A DNA stretch of 64,000 nucleotides from Agromyces fucosus (GTDB taxonomy: Bacteria; Actinomycetota; Actinomycetes; Actinomycetales; Microbacteriaceae). The position numbers and the translations under genes were made by a program. Each line of letters opens with the position of its first letter. Positions within the stretch are counted from its first letter, which is position 1. Location: the NCBI RefSeq assembly GCF_004134865.1, contig NZ_SDPO01000004.1, forward strand, positions 109,663 to 173,662, in the 5' to 3' direction. The notes under the pieces are model-generated. The model ran no database searches. It had not been told where the DNA came from and saw nothing but the letters and a program-made list of their open reading frames with translations. Shown here one piece after another: positions 8,497 through 17,988 of the stretch.

Positions 8497-10113
8497 ATGA
8501 CGAGCACCGCCAGCACCGCCTCCGCCCGTCGCCGGCTGCACGGCGACCCGCTCGACGACCCCGAGTTCGCCGAGCGGTACCGTGCGATGCAGGCGCGCGA
8601 CGCCCGTTTCGACGGGCAGTTCATCACGGGCGTGCACTCGACGGGCATCTACTGCCGGCCGAGCTGCCCGGCGGTCGCCCCGAAGGCGTCGAACGTGAGC
8701 TTCTACCTCACCGCCGCCGCGGCGCACGAGGCCGGGCTGCGGGCCTGCAAGCGCTGCCTGCCCGACGCGGTGCCCGGCTCTCCCCAGTGGGACCTCCGCG
8801 ACGACCTCGCCGCACGCGCCATGCGCCTCATCGCCGACGGCGTCGTCGAGCGCGAGGGCGTGCCGGGGCTCGCTGCCCGGCTCGGCTACACGCCGCGGCA
8901 CCTCACGCGCGTGCTCACGGCAGAACTCGGCGCCGGACCGCTCGCCCTCGCTCGGGCGCATCGGGCGCAGACCGCGCGCGCGCTGCTCACCTCGACGGCG
9001 CTCCCCGCTGCCGACGTGGCCTTCGCCTCGGGCTTCGGGAGCATCCGGCAGTTCAACGACACCATCCGTGAGGTCTACGAGCGGAGCCCGCTCGAGCTGC
9101 GTGCCGCGGCTCGCGTGCGCGAGCGGCGGCCGAGTTCGGCCGGCGCCGTCCGTGCGACCACGACCGCGGCGTCGACGGCGGGCGGTTCAGCCGGCTCGCC
9201 CGACTCGGCTCACGCCGCCATCGACGGCGGGGTGGTGCGACTGAAGCTGCCCGCTCGGCCGCCCTTCGACGCCGCCGGCGTCTTCGACTGGCTCTCGGCT
9301 CGCGCCCTCGACGGCGTCGAGCGGGCCGGTGACGACCACTACGAGCGGACCCTCCGCCTGCCGGGCGGCCCGGCGGTCGTGGCGTTCACCGCTTCGGGCG
9401 ACGCGGCGGCGCCCGCGATCGAGGTCGAGGCGCGCCTCGCGACGCTCGCCGACCTGCCGCCGCTCGTCGCGAGGGTGCGGCGGCTCTTCGACCTCGACGC
9501 CGACGCCGTGGCAATCGACGCCGCGCTCTCCCGCGACCCGGCGCTCGCGGCATCCGTGGCCGAGACACCGGGCATCCGCGTTCCCGGATGCCTCGATCCG
9601 CACGAACTCGTGTTCCGCGCGCTCATCGGGCAGCAGATCTCGGTGAAGGCGGCCCGCACCGCTCTCGCCCGGCTCGCCGCCGAGCTCGGCGAGCGAGTCG
9701 CCCCGTACTCCGACGGGGCGCCGACGACGCTCTTCCCGTCCGCCTCGACCATCGCCGAGCACGGCCACGAGGTGCTCAGGGGGCCGGCGGCTCGCGTGCG
9801 CACCATCGTCGACGTCGCGAATCGGCTCGCGTCGGGGTCGCTCGTCGTCGCCTTCGAGCGCGAGCGCATCGAACTGCAGGCCGATCTGCTCGCCGTTCCC
9901 GGCATCGGGCCCTGGACGGCCGGCTACGTCGCGATGCGCGTGACACGGGCGCCCGACGTGCTGCTCACGGGCGATCTCGCGCTGCGCAACGGCGCCGAGA
10001 TCCTGGGGCTTCCGTCGACCGCGAGCGAGCTGGCGACCCTCGGCACGCGGTGGGCGCCGTGGCGCAGCTACGCCTCGATGCACCTCTGGCGCGCCGCTGC
10101 GAGAAAGATCTGA
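8497..10113 (+). CDS. Ada-type regulator fused to AlkA 3-methyladenine DNA glycosylase
   Basis: 538 residues, three parts. The N-terminal Ada zinc domain has Cys53, Cys57, Cys84 and Cys87 ([17 protein letters not shown]); one cysteine accepts methyl from phosphotriesters in Ada. An AraC-type helix-turn-helix follows (about 100-205). The C-terminal AlkA part (from about 240) carries the HhH-GPD motif [10 protein letters not shown] (468-477) with catalytic Asp493 in TGDLALRNG. One protein thus senses alkylation and excises alkylated bases. A low-complexity Ala/Thr/Ser linker joins the halves. CAGGCT (8485-8490) lies 6 nt before the ATG. Confidence 0.95.
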   Translation: MTSTASTASARRRLHGDPLDDPEFAERYRAMQARDARFDGQFITGVHSTGIYCRPSCPAVAPKASNVSFYLTAAAAHEAGLRACKRCLPDAVPGSPQWDLRDDLAARAMRLIADGVVEREGVPGLAARLGYTPRHLTRVLTAELGAGPLALARAHRAQTARALLTSTALPAADVAFASGFGSIRQFNDTIREVYERSPLELRAAARVRERRPSSAGAVRATTTAASTAGGSAGSPDSAHAAIDGGVVRLKLPARPPFDAAGVFDWLSARALDGVERAGDDHYERTLRLPGGPAVVAFTASGDAAAPAIEVEARLATLADLPPLVARVRRLFDLDADAVAIDAALSRDPALAASVAETPGIRVPGCLDPHELVFRALIGQQISVKAARTALARLAAELGERVAPYSDGAPTTLFPSASTIAEHGHEVLRGPAARVRTIVDVANRLASGSLVVAFERERIELQADLLAVPGIGPWTAGYVAMRVTRAPDVLLTGDLALRNGAEILGLPSTASELATLGTRWAPWRSYASMHLWRAAARKI

Positions 10114-10146
10114 TGTCTCGGTCGACGGTCGGCTAAGATCGCCGTC

Positions 10147-10818
10147 ATGGCGGTCACTGACGAAGCGATCCTGAAGATCAAGGCGATGATCGTGTCGGGC
10201 GAACTGCGCCCCGGCGATCGGCTCGAGCCCGAGAAGGAGCTGAGCGAACGACTCGGACTCAGTCGGTCATCGCTCCGCGAGGCCGTCAAGGCGCTCGAGG
10301 TGATCCGGGTGCTCGACGTGCGTCGAGGCGACGGAACCTACGTCACGAGCCTCGAGCCGACCCTGCTCCTCGAGGCGATGAGCTTCGTGGTGGACCTGCA
10401 CAGCGATCAGTCGGTGCTCGAGATCTTCGCGGTGCGCCGGGTGCTCGAACCGGCGACCTCGGCGCTGGCCGCTCAGAACGCGGAACCCGAGGACCTCGCC
10501 CACCTGCACGAACTCCTCGGCAGCGTCGACGCGGCATCCGACATCGAGACGCTCGTCGCGCACGACCTCGACTTCCATCGCGGCATCGCCTCGGCAGCCG
10601 GCAACTCGTACCTCGCGGGCCTGCTCGAATCGATGTCGAGCCACACCGTGCGCGCGCGAATCTGGCGCGGCATCACGCAGGAGGATGCGACGGGGCGGAC
10701 CATCGCGGAGCACGGCGCGATCCTCGCGGCCCTCGAACAGCACGATCACGAGCTGGCGCGCGCGCTGACGCTGACCCACATCGCCGGCGTCGAGAACTGG
10801 CTGCGTGCGGCGTTGTGA
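10147..10818 (+). CDS. GntR/FCD-family transcriptional regulator (FadR subfamily)
   Basis: 223 residues. Winged helix at the N-terminus (GDRLEPEKELSERLGLSRSS, RRGDGTYVTS) and an all-helical FCD ligand domain with AVRRVLEP, HDLDFHRGIA and EHGAILAAL supplying the acidic/histidine metal-ligand residues. FCD proteins usually bind sugar acids or other organic acids. It precedes the sugar ABC transporter and catabolic genes on the same strand, so it probably controls them. TAAGAT (10134-10139) 7 nt before the ATG suggests a leaderless start. Confidence 0.88.
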   Translation: MAVTDEAILKIKAMIVSGELRPGDRLEPEKELSERLGLSRSSLREAVKALEVIRVLDVRRGDGTYVTSLEPTLLLEAMSFVVDLHSDQSVLEIFAVRRVLEPATSALAAQNAEPEDLAHLHELLGSVDAASDIETLVAHDLDFHRGIASAAGNSYLAGLLESMSSHTVRARIWRGITQEDATGRTIAEHGAILAALEQHDHELARALTLTHIAGVENWLRAAL

Positions 10819-10894
10819 ATCGGCGTCTCGAAGTCAGCACCGTGGGTGCAGCCCGCCGATTCGGCGACCGTGACGAACTTGTGATGCGGACAGC

Positions 10895-10912
10895 TTGACA
10901 ATGATCTGATGT
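10895..10912 (+). promoter_or_regulatory. Candidate -35 box and partial operator of the sugar transporter operon
   Basis: TTGACA at 10895-10900 matches the -35 consensus in the leader of the binding-protein gene. Immediately after it, 10902-10912 reads TGATCTGATGT, which resembles one half of the 11-bp ACATCGGATGT core in the fuconate-dehydratase promoter. No convincing -10 hexamer is visible at the usual distance, so this call is tentative. Confidence 0.35.
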
Positions 10913-10971
10913 TCGCCCATCGTTGGTCATGATCCTATTGGATATTTCATTTCTCAACGTGGAGGAACACC

Positions 10972-12033
10972 ATGGCTGTTCGCACCAAGGCCGCTCGCGG
11001 GCTGCTCGCTACCGCGGCAATCGCACTCGCACTCACCACAGCGGCATGTACCAGCAAGGCGGCCGACACCGGCGCAGACTCCGGTGAAGCCGGCGATCTC
11101 GCATCGGTGAACGTCGCACTCGTCCCCGGCGGTTCGCACCCCTACTTCCAGCCGTGGAAGGCCGCCGGAGAGGCTGCCGCCGAAGAGTTCGGCCTCGGCT
11201 CGACCGTCTTCAACGAGACCGCCGAGTGGGACCAGGCCAAGCAGAACGAGGTCCTGAACTCGCTCGCAGCCCAGGGCGTCAACGCCTTCGGCATCTTCGG
11301 CGTCTCGCCGACCGACATCAACACGACCTTCAAGATGCTGAAGGACCAGGGCTTCGCCGTCGGTTCCATCGCATCGTGCCCCGCGGGTGACGTGAACGAG
11401 GCCGACTTCTGCCTCTCGACCGACACCGAGGTCGCCGCATACAAGGCTGCGGTCGCAGCCATCGAGGCCATGGGCGGCACCGGAAACCTCGTGCACCTGA
11501 CGGGCAACAACGTCGACTCGAACACGCAGCGTCGCATCGCCGGCGTCGAGAAGGCCGTCGAGGAGACGGGCGGCGCGGTCACGCTCCTCAGCACCGTCAC
11601 CGACATCGACGTCGACCTCGGCACGGCGCAGAAGGCCGTCGCCGACCTCCTCGCCGCCAAGGGCTCCGAGATCAACGGATTCGTCTCGACCGCGTACAAC
11701 CCCGCAGTCGCGTCGGCCTCCGCCGTGAAGGAGTCGGGCCTGCCCATCAAGGTCGTCGCGATCGACGACGACGAGGTCATCCTCGACGGCATCGCCGACG
11801 GCTCCGTCTCGGCGACCGTCGTGCAGAACCCGACCGGCCAGGCATTCGTCGGCTCCTGGGTGCTCGCCCAGCTGCAGACCAAGGCCTGCACGGTCAAGGA
11901 CCCCGGCGTGATCGTGGACTCCGGTTCGTTCGTCGTCACGACCGACAACCTCGAGACCTACACCGACGAGCAGGACGCCGAGTCCGACACGATCATGGAC
12001 CTGTTCAAGAACGACCTGCTCGACTGCAAGTAA
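10972..12033 (+). CDS. Sugar ABC transporter substrate-binding lipoprotein
   Basis: 353 residues. Lipoprotein signal peptide with lipobox TAAC, Cys26 being the lipidated residue. The mature part is a RbsB/Peripla_BP_4 type protein: NVALVPGGSHPYFQPWKAAGE, GVNAFGIFGVSP, NGFVSTAYNPAVASA. It captures a monosaccharide at the outer face of the membrane for the two permeases and ATPase that follow. The neighbouring enzymes point to L-fucose or a related 6-deoxy sugar (inference). GGAGG lies 7 nt before the ATG. Strong codon bias (GAG, GTC, AAG) suggests high expression. Confidence 0.93.
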   Translation: MAVRTKAARGLLATAAIALALTTAACTSKAADTGADSGEAGDLASVNVALVPGGSHPYFQPWKAAGEAAAEEFGLGSTVFNETAEWDQAKQNEVLNSLAAQGVNAFGIFGVSPTDINTTFKMLKDQGFAVGSIASCPAGDVNEADFCLSTDTEVAAYKAAVAAIEAMGGTGNLVHLTGNNVDSNTQRRIAGVEKAVEETGGAVTLLSTVTDIDVDLGTAQKAVADLLAAKGSEINGFVSTAYNPAVASASAVKESGLPIKVVAIDDDEVILDGIADGSVSATVVQNPTGQAFVGSWVLAQLQTKACTVKDPGVIVDSGSFVVTTDNLETYTDEQDAESDTIMDLFKNDLLDCK

Positions 12034-12053
12034 CCACGGAGCCAACCGACACC

Positions 12054-13142
12054 ATGACCACCATCACTGCGGCACGCGCGTCACTCGTCGACCTCGAGGT
12101 CGAGACGATGCGCACCGACGCCGTCCAGAGCTTCATCAAGCAGGAGACGATCTTCCTCGAGATCGACACTGCCGACGGGCTCACGGGTGTCGGTTACTCC
12201 TACACGATCGGAACCGGTGGTCGCGCAGTACTCTCCATGCTGCGCGACCACCTGGTGCCCCTCCTCCCCGGCCTCGACAGCAGGAACGTCGAAGGCATCT
12301 GGACGGAACTGTTCCGTTCGACCCGTGCCACCACCGTCGGCGCCATCACGTCCCTCGCCCTCGCGGCGGTCGACACCGCCCTCTGGGACCTGCGCTCCCG
12401 CCGTGCCGGCGAGCCGCTCTGGCAGGTGGCCGGCGGCTACCGCCAGCGCGTCCCCCTCTACGACACCGAGGGCGGCTGGCTCCACCTGCCCACCGACGAC
12501 CTCGTGGCCGGTGCACTCGCATCGCAGGCGAAGGGCCTGCGCGGCGTCAAGCTCAAGGTCGGCAAGCGCTCGATCCGCGAAGACCGCGATCGCCTGCTCG
12601 CAGTGCGCGAGGCCGTCGGCGCCGACCTGCACATCATGGTCGACGCCAACCAGTCGATGACCTCCGCCGAGGCCATCCGGCGCGCGGCGGCGTTCGAGGA
12701 CGCCGACCTCTACTGGTTCGAGGAGCCCCTGCCCGCCGATGATGTGAGCGGCCACGCCCGCCTCGCCTCGTCCACGAGCATCCCGATCGCGGTCGGCGAA
12801 TCGATGTACTCGATCGCCCAGTTCCGCGACTACCTGCACCGCGATGCCGCCGGCATCGTCCAGGTCGACGTCGCCCGTGTCGGCGGCATCACCCCCTGGC
12901 TCAAGGTCGCACACCTCGCAGAGGCGTACAACGTCGCCGTCTGCCCGCACTTCCTCATGGAGCTGCACGTGAGCCTCGTCGCCGCGGTGCCGAACGGCGC
13001 CTACGTCGAGCACATCCCGCAGCTCCGCGGCATCACCAAGACCGAGCTCGTCATCGAGGACGGCTCCGCCGTCGCCCCCTCGACGCCGGGCCTCGGCATC
13101 GACTGGGACGCCGACGAGATCGATCGGAGGCGAGTCGCATGA
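12054..13142 (+). CDS. Mandelate racemase / muconate lactonizing enzyme family protein (enolase superfamily)
   Basis: 362 residues. Active-site set of the mandelate racemase group: Lys166 and Lys168 (VKLKVG), Asp197, Glu223 and Glu249 as Mg ligands (VDANQ, WFEEPL, GES), and an Asp272-His299 dyad (VDVARVGG, CPHF). Such enzymes abstract the alpha proton of sugar acids, most often as dehydratases. It is encoded between the binding protein and the permeases and is distinct from the fuconate dehydratase at 19763, so it may widen the range to a second sugar acid. Substrate unknown. Confidence 0.88.
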   Translation: MTTITAARASLVDLEVETMRTDAVQSFIKQETIFLEIDTADGLTGVGYSYTIGTGGRAVLSMLRDHLVPLLPGLDSRNVEGIWTELFRSTRATTVGAITSLALAAVDTALWDLRSRRAGEPLWQVAGGYRQRVPLYDTEGGWLHLPTDDLVAGALASQAKGLRGVKLKVGKRSIREDRDRLLAVREAVGADLHIMVDANQSMTSAEAIRRAAAFEDADLYWFEEPLPADDVSGHARLASSTSIPIAVGESMYSIAQFRDYLHRDAAGIVQVDVARVGGITPWLKVAHLAEAYNVAVCPHFLMELHVSLVAAVPNGAYVEHIPQLRGITKTELVIEDGSAVAPSTPGLGIDWDADEIDRRRVA

Positions 13143-14212
13143 CGAGCAGATCCAACCGGCTGACCAGCGTGCTCAGCGACAACCGCGTGGGGCTCCTGCT
13201 CCTCATCATCGTGCTCGTGGTCCTCATCGGCAGCCTCAAGCCGATGTTCTTCTCCCCCGCATTCGTGATCGGCCCGATGCTCACGAGCATCGCCATCTTC
13301 ACCGTCGTCGGCCTCGCCCAGATGGTCGTGCTCTCCGTCGGGCAGATGAACCTGGCCGTCGGCGGAATGGCCGCGATCGGGGCAATGGGCTCCGCGATCG
13401 TCTTCCAGGCCTTCGACGTGCCGCTGATCGTCGGCATCGCCGTCGGCCTCGTGGTCGGCGGCGCCGTCGGCGCACTCTGCGGCGTGCTGATCGCCTACGC
13501 CGGGGTCAACTCGTTCGTCGTGACGCTCGCGATGAGCTTCGCCCTGCTGGGCCTCGTTCCCGCCGTCTACTCGTGGGTCAGCACCGGCAACGCGATCACC
13601 GTGCAGACGCCCGGGCTCGCGGAACTCGGGCGCTCCAAGCTCTCCGACCTCTGCATCGGCGACACCTGCGGTCCCGACGGCGTCCCGCTCATCCTCTTCG
13701 TCGCCGTCGCGGCGATGATCGTGATCGGCCTGCTCTTCTCCAAAGCGCGCATCGGCCGCGAGATCTTGCTGACCGGTTCGAGCGATCGCGCCGCGCTGCT
13801 CTCGGCGATCCCCGTTCCGCGACGCATCATCACCGTGCACACGCTCTCGGGCATGCTGGCCGCACTCGCCGGGTTCATGCTCGGAGCGAGCACCGGCTCG
13901 TTCACCCCCGGCATCGGCCAGGAATTCATGCTGCAGTCCTTCCTCGGACCGATCCTCGGCGGCACCCTGCTCGCCGGCGGCTACGTCTCCGTCATCGGCA
14001 CCTTCCTCGGCATCACGATCACCGTCGTGATCCGCCAGGGCCTCCTGCTCTTCGGTGTCGGCATCGAAGGACTCAACATCCTGCTCGGCACCATCCTCCT
14101 GATCGCCCTCTCCGCCGACCGCATCCGTTCGGTCGCAGGAGCCCGATCCCGTCTGCGAGCGTCGCGACAGCAGTCGCCCGCGAAGTCCAAAGAAGAGGCG
14201 GTGGTGTCATGA
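13139..14212 (+). CDS. Sugar ABC transporter permease (RbsC type)
   Basis: 357 residues, about nine to ten hydrophobic segments. The motifs GLAQMVVLSVGQMNLAVGGM and GPILGGTLLAGGYVSVIGT are typical of BPD_transp_2 permeases of ribose/xylose-type importers. It starts with an ATGA overlap with the enolase-superfamily gene. The C-terminus is a basic tail (RSRLRASRQQ) facing the cytoplasm. Partner of the second permease encoded next. Confidence 0.93.
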   Translation: MTSRSNRLTSVLSDNRVGLLLLIIVLVVLIGSLKPMFFSPAFVIGPMLTSIAIFTVVGLAQMVVLSVGQMNLAVGGMAAIGAMGSAIVFQAFDVPLIVGIAVGLVVGGAVGALCGVLIAYAGVNSFVVTLAMSFALLGLVPAVYSWVSTGNAITVQTPGLAELGRSKLSDLCIGDTCGPDGVPLILFVAVAAMIVIGLLFSKARIGREILLTGSSDRAALLSAIPVPRRIITVHTLSGMLAALAGFMLGASTGSFTPGIGQEFMLQSFLGPILGGTLLAGGYVSVIGTFLGITITVVIRQGLLLFGVGIEGLNILLGTILLIALSADRIRSVAGARSRLRASRQQSPAKSKEEAVVS

Positions 14213-15246
14213 GCGCGCGTCTCGCACGACTGGCCCGCGACCAGAACACGATCCTCGCCGCGGTGATCGTCGCGGGCGTCATCGTCCTGACGATCAGCTC
14301 GAGCGGCGGGTTCCTCTCCCCGATCTCGATCGAGACGTTCTTCCAATTCCTCGCGATCCCGATCGTCATCGGCCTGGCGCAGATGGCAGCGCTCGCGGTC
14401 AACCAGATGAACCTCGCCGTCGGCGCGATCGGCGGGTTCGCGGCCTGCTCCGCCGCCGTGCTCATCGCCGACTTCGGCGTGCCCCCGTGGCTCGGCGGGA
14501 TCATCGCGATCCTCATCGGCCTCGCCGCCGGCGTGCTCAACGGCCTCATCGTGGTGCTCACGCAGATCAACGGCTTCATCGTCACCCTCGCGACCATGAC
14601 GATCCTCTCGGGCGCCCAGTACGCGATCGTCGGCACCCGCACGATCACCTCGGCCAACTGGCCCGAGATCGCGGCGATCGGCACGGCGCGGCCCCTCGGC
14701 ATCCCGCTCATCTTCTGGATCGCCGTGGGCATCGCCATCCTCCTCTCCGTCGCGTACCGGCAGACGCTCTTCGCCCGCAACATGCTCGCGAGCGGCGGCA
14801 ACCCGCTCGCTGCGACCCTCTCCGGAATCTCGAACAACAGGAGCCTCGTCACTGCCCACGGCCTCTCCGGGCTCCTGTGCGGCGTCGCCGCGTTCCTCGT
14901 GCTCGCCTCGCTGCCGGGTGCCAACAAGAGCATCGGCGAGGACTGGCTGCTGTCGAGCTTCGCCGCGCCGATCATCGGTGGCGTCTCGCTGACCGGCGGC
15001 ACCGTCGCCGTGCTGGGCACCGTGCTCGCAGCGACCATCGTGCGACTGGTCGACAGCGCACGCGCGCAGTTCCAGCTGGAGCCCAGCTGGGTGAACTTCG
15101 TCATCGGCGCCGTCGTGCTCGGCACCGTGGCACTCGACCGCGTTCGGACCCGGCGCCCAGCCACCCGTCAGCGCAGCCGCCGCCCACCGCCCGATGCACC
15201 GCCGACCGCGGCAGCGCGAGCCATCGACCCAGGAGCACCGGCATGA
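14209..15246 (+). CDS. Sugar ABC transporter permease (RbsC type), second subunit
   Basis: 345 residues from the ATG at 14209, which overlaps the previous stop (ATGA). PIVIGLAQMAALAVNQMNLAVGAIGG and APIIGGVSLTGGTVAVLGT correspond to the same motifs as in the first permease, so the two are homologous and probably form a heterodimer. The longer open frame upstream is only a shadow of the first permease. The C-terminus is long and rich in Arg/Pro. Confidence 0.93.
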   Translation: MSARLARLARDQNTILAAVIVAGVIVLTISSSGGFLSPISIETFFQFLAIPIVIGLAQMAALAVNQMNLAVGAIGGFAACSAAVLIADFGVPPWLGGIIAILIGLAAGVLNGLIVVLTQINGFIVTLATMTILSGAQYAIVGTRTITSANWPEIAAIGTARPLGIPLIFWIAVGIAILLSVAYRQTLFARNMLASGGNPLAATLSGISNNRSLVTAHGLSGLLCGVAAFLVLASLPGANKSIGEDWLLSSFAAPIIGGVSLTGGTVAVLGTVLAATIVRLVDSARAQFQLEPSWVNFVIGAVVLGTVALDRVRTRRPATRQRSRRPPPDAPPTAAARAIDPGAPA

Positions 15247-16778
15247 CCGACACGGCCTACGCGCTCGAAGTGCGCGGCATCACCAAGACGTTCCCCGGAG
15301 TCCGGGCGCTCGACGAGGTCAACCTCCGCCTGAAGCCGGGCGAGGTGCACGCACTCCTCGGCGAGAACGGCGCGGGCAAGTCCACGCTCATCAAGATCAT
15401 CACCGGCATCCAGCCGCAGGACTCCGGCGAGCTCATCGTCAACGGCGAGGCGCGCTCGTTCCGCTCGGCGCACGAGGCGACCCGTGCCGGCATCGGCGTG
15501 GTGCACCAGGAGCGCAACGTCATCACCGACTTCACGGTCGCCGAGAACATCGTGCTCGGCAACACCCCCGTGAAGGGCGGACGCGTGCAGTGGCGCGAGG
15601 TCAGGGAGGGCGCCAAGCGCGTGCTCGACCTGCTCGACTTCCCGATCGACCCGGCGACGCCCACGAGCCTGCTCTCGCCGGCGCAGACCCAGTTGGTCGA
15701 GATCGCCCGCGGGCTCTACACCGACAGCGCGGTGCTCCTGCTCGACGAGCCGACCGCGTCGATCAGCGAGACCGAGTCGAAGCTGCTGTTCGACGTCGTG
15801 CACCGCCTCTCCGCGCAGGGACGCGCGATCCTGTTCGTCAGCCACAAGCTCGAAGAGGTGTTCGCGCACTGCGACACCGTCACCGTCTTCCGCGACGGAC
15901 GTTCGGTGGCCGAGTCGGAACCGCTCTCGAACTACTCCAAGGACACGATCGTCGACCTGCTCGTGGGACGTACCCTCGCCAAGCTCGAGGTGCCCGACCG
16001 TTCTCCGTCCGAGCGCGGCACGCCGGCGCTCGAACTGCGCGACGTCTCGACGTTCAGCGGACACCGCGACGTGTCGTTCGCGGTGCACCCTGGCCAGATC
16101 GTCGGCATCTACGGACTCGTCGGCGCCGGGCGCTCCGAGCTGGCCAAGGCGATCCTCGGGCTCGACCGCATCACCGAGGGCGAGGTGCTGGTCAACGGCA
16201 GCGCCGCGCAGATCCGCTCGGTGGGCGATGCGCTCGGCCGCTACGGCATCGGGTACGTGACCGAGGACCGGAAGGCCGAGGGCCTCTTCCTCGACCAGAC
16301 CGTCGCCCGCAACCTGACGGTCACGGTGCTGAAGCGCCTGTCGAACGCGTTCGGGTTCGTGCGCGAGCGCGCCGCTCGCGCGACCGCCGACGAGTACATC
16401 GCCTCGCTCGACGTCAAGGTGTCGAACCGCGATCAGCTCGTGGGCCAGCTTTCCGGCGGCAACCAGCAGAAGGTCTCGCTCGGCAAGTGGCTCGCGGCCA
16501 ACACCGACATCCTCATCATCGATGAGCCGACCGTGGGAATCGACGTCCGCACGAAGGGTGCGTTCTACCAGCTGATCTGGGCGCTCGCCGAGCAGGGCAA
16601 GGCCGTGCTCGTCATCTCCAGCGACCTCGCCGAGATGGTGACCCTGGTCGACCGGATCGTCGTCATGCAGGACTTCGAGGTCACCGGAAGCGTCCTGAAC
16701 TCCCATGAGTACGATGAGATGAGCAAGTCGGTGATCCGCCTCATCCACGAGGAGCGCATCGACGTGGTGGAGGGCTGA
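15243..16778 (+). CDS. Sugar ABC transporter ATP-binding protein (RbsA type, duplicated)
   Basis: 511 residues, two ATPase domains in tandem. First domain: Walker A GENGAGKST (40-48), signature LSPAQTQLVEIARGL, Walker B VLLLDEPTA. Second domain: degenerate Walker A GLVGAGRSEL, signature LSGGNQQKVSLGKWLA, and ILIIDEPTVGIDV. This pattern, with a degenerate second P-loop, is usual for ribose/xylose/rhamnose-type importers. The start at 15243 overlaps the previous stop (ATGA), so the three transporter genes are translationally coupled. Confidence 0.95.
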   Translation: MTDTAYALEVRGITKTFPGVRALDEVNLRLKPGEVHALLGENGAGKSTLIKIITGIQPQDSGELIVNGEARSFRSAHEATRAGIGVVHQERNVITDFTVAENIVLGNTPVKGGRVQWREVREGAKRVLDLLDFPIDPATPTSLLSPAQTQLVEIARGLYTDSAVLLLDEPTASISETESKLLFDVVHRLSAQGRAILFVSHKLEEVFAHCDTVTVFRDGRSVAESEPLSNYSKDTIVDLLVGRTLAKLEVPDRSPSERGTPALELRDVSTFSGHRDVSFAVHPGQIVGIYGLVGAGRSELAKAILGLDRITEGEVLVNGSAAQIRSVGDALGRYGIGYVTEDRKAEGLFLDQTVARNLTVTVLKRLSNAFGFVRERAARATADEYIASLDVKVSNRDQLVGQLSGGNQQKVSLGKWLAANTDILIIDEPTVGIDVRTKGAFYQLIWALAEQGKAVLVISSDLAEMVTLVDRIVVMQDFEVTGSVLNSHEYDEMSKSVIRLIHEERIDVVEG

Positions 16779-17119
16779 TGCGAGTCGCACTCCACTCCAT
16801 CATCCGGCCGGGAGCCATCGACGGGTATCGGACGGAGCACGCGAAGATCCCCGCCGACCTCGAGGGATCCTTCGCCCGGCTCGGCATCCACGACTGGACC
16901 ATCTGGCGTTCCGGCGACCGGCTCTTCCACGTCGTCGAATGCGACGACTTCGATGCCGCGATGCTGGCGCTCGACTCGGATCCGGCGAACGTCGCCTGGC
17001 AGCAGCGCATCGGCGAGTTCGTCGAGCTGTTCCGCGACGCCGACGGCGACGTCGGATTCAGCCCGATCGAAGAGGTCTGGGACCTCCGCCGCCAGCGGAA
17101 CGACGAGCACCGAGCATGA
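16778..17119 (+). CDS. L-rhamnose/L-fucose mutarotase (RhaM/YiiL family)
   Basis: 113 residues. Opens MRVALHSIIRPGAIDGYRTEH; Tyr17 and His21 occupy the places of the catalytic pair in rhamnose mutarotase, and FSPIEEVWDL closes the dimeric ferredoxin-like fold. It speeds interconversion of the alpha and beta forms of the imported sugar, feeding the anomer-specific dehydrogenase. The start shares one base with the ATPase stop (TGATG). Family members act on L-rhamnose or L-fucose; the cluster favours L-fucose. Confidence 0.85.
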   Translation: MRVALHSIIRPGAIDGYRTEHAKIPADLEGSFARLGIHDWTIWRSGDRLFHVVECDDFDAAMLALDSDPANVAWQQRIGEFVELFRDADGDVGFSPIEEVWDLRRQRNDEHRA

Positions 17120-17988
17120 CGGGCATCGTCGACGCGCACGCGCATGTGTGGGACACGACGCGACTGAGCTATCCGTGGCTCGCCGACTTCGAGGCGCTCG
17201 ATCGACCGCGCCTGCCGGCCGACCTGGATCGCGCCGACGGGCAGGTGACCGGGGCGGTCTTCATCCAGGCGGGATGCGCCCCCGAGCAGGGGCTCGCCGA
17301 AGCACGATGGATCGCGGGCCTCGGCGACGAATGGCCAGAGCTCATCGCGATCGTCGCGGCTGCCGATCTCCTCGACCCCGACGCGCTGGAGGCCCATCTC
17401 GACGCCCTCGATGCGCTCGGCGGCGTGGTCGGCATCCGTCACCTGCTCCAGGGCGAGTCGCCTGCGGTGTTCTCGGATCCCGTGCTGCTCGAGGGCCTTC
17501 GACTGCTCGCGGCGCGGGGCCTCACCTTCGACGCCTGCATCACCCACTCCCAGCTCACCGACTTGATCGATCTCCTCGACCAGGTGCCGGAGCTCGACGT
17601 CGTGCTCGACCACCTGGGCAAGCCGCCCGTCGACGCCGGCATCGCCACCGAGGCAGGTCGGGCCTGGGCGCAGGGCATCACCCGGCTCGCGGCCCGTCCC
17701 GCCACGACCGTCAAGGTCTCGGGACTGTCGGCCGAGGCATCCGGAACCGAGGCGTTCGAGGCGAACGCCGACGCCTTCATCGAACACGCCGTCACCGCAT
17801 TCGGTGCGTCGCGGGCGATGCTCGGCAGCGACTGGCCCGTGAGCCGGTACCTTGGTGCAGGCGGAACGTTCGCGGACTGGATCGACCGGGTGCACCGTGT
17901 GACGGGCGCGACCGGGTCGGAACGGGAACAGCTCGATCGCGGCACCGCTCTCCGTTTCTACCGTTCGACGACATTGGGGCACGAATGA
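17116..17988 (+). CDS. Amidohydrolase-family sugar lactonase (probable L-fuconolactonase)
   Basis: 290 residues from the ATG at 17116 (ATGA overlap). DAHAHVWD (6-13) is the metal-binding start of the amidohydrolase_2 fold, VLDHLGKPPV lies mid-chain, and LGSDWPVS near the C-terminus carries the conserved Asp. Characterised relatives hydrolyse L-fucono-1,5-lactone, L-rhamnono-lactone or galactarolactone. Between a mutarotase and a regulator and opposite a fuconate dehydratase, the likely reaction is L-fuconolactone to L-fuconate. Confidence 0.85.
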   Translation: MTGIVDAHAHVWDTTRLSYPWLADFEALDRPRLPADLDRADGQVTGAVFIQAGCAPEQGLAEARWIAGLGDEWPELIAIVAAADLLDPDALEAHLDALDALGGVVGIRHLLQGESPAVFSDPVLLEGLRLLAARGLTFDACITHSQLTDLIDLLDQVPELDVVLDHLGKPPVDAGIATEAGRAWAQGITRLAARPATTVKVSGLSAEASGTEAFEANADAFIEHAVTAFGASRAMLGSDWPVSRYLGAGGTFADWIDRVHRVTGATGSEREQLDRGTALRFYRSTTLGHE

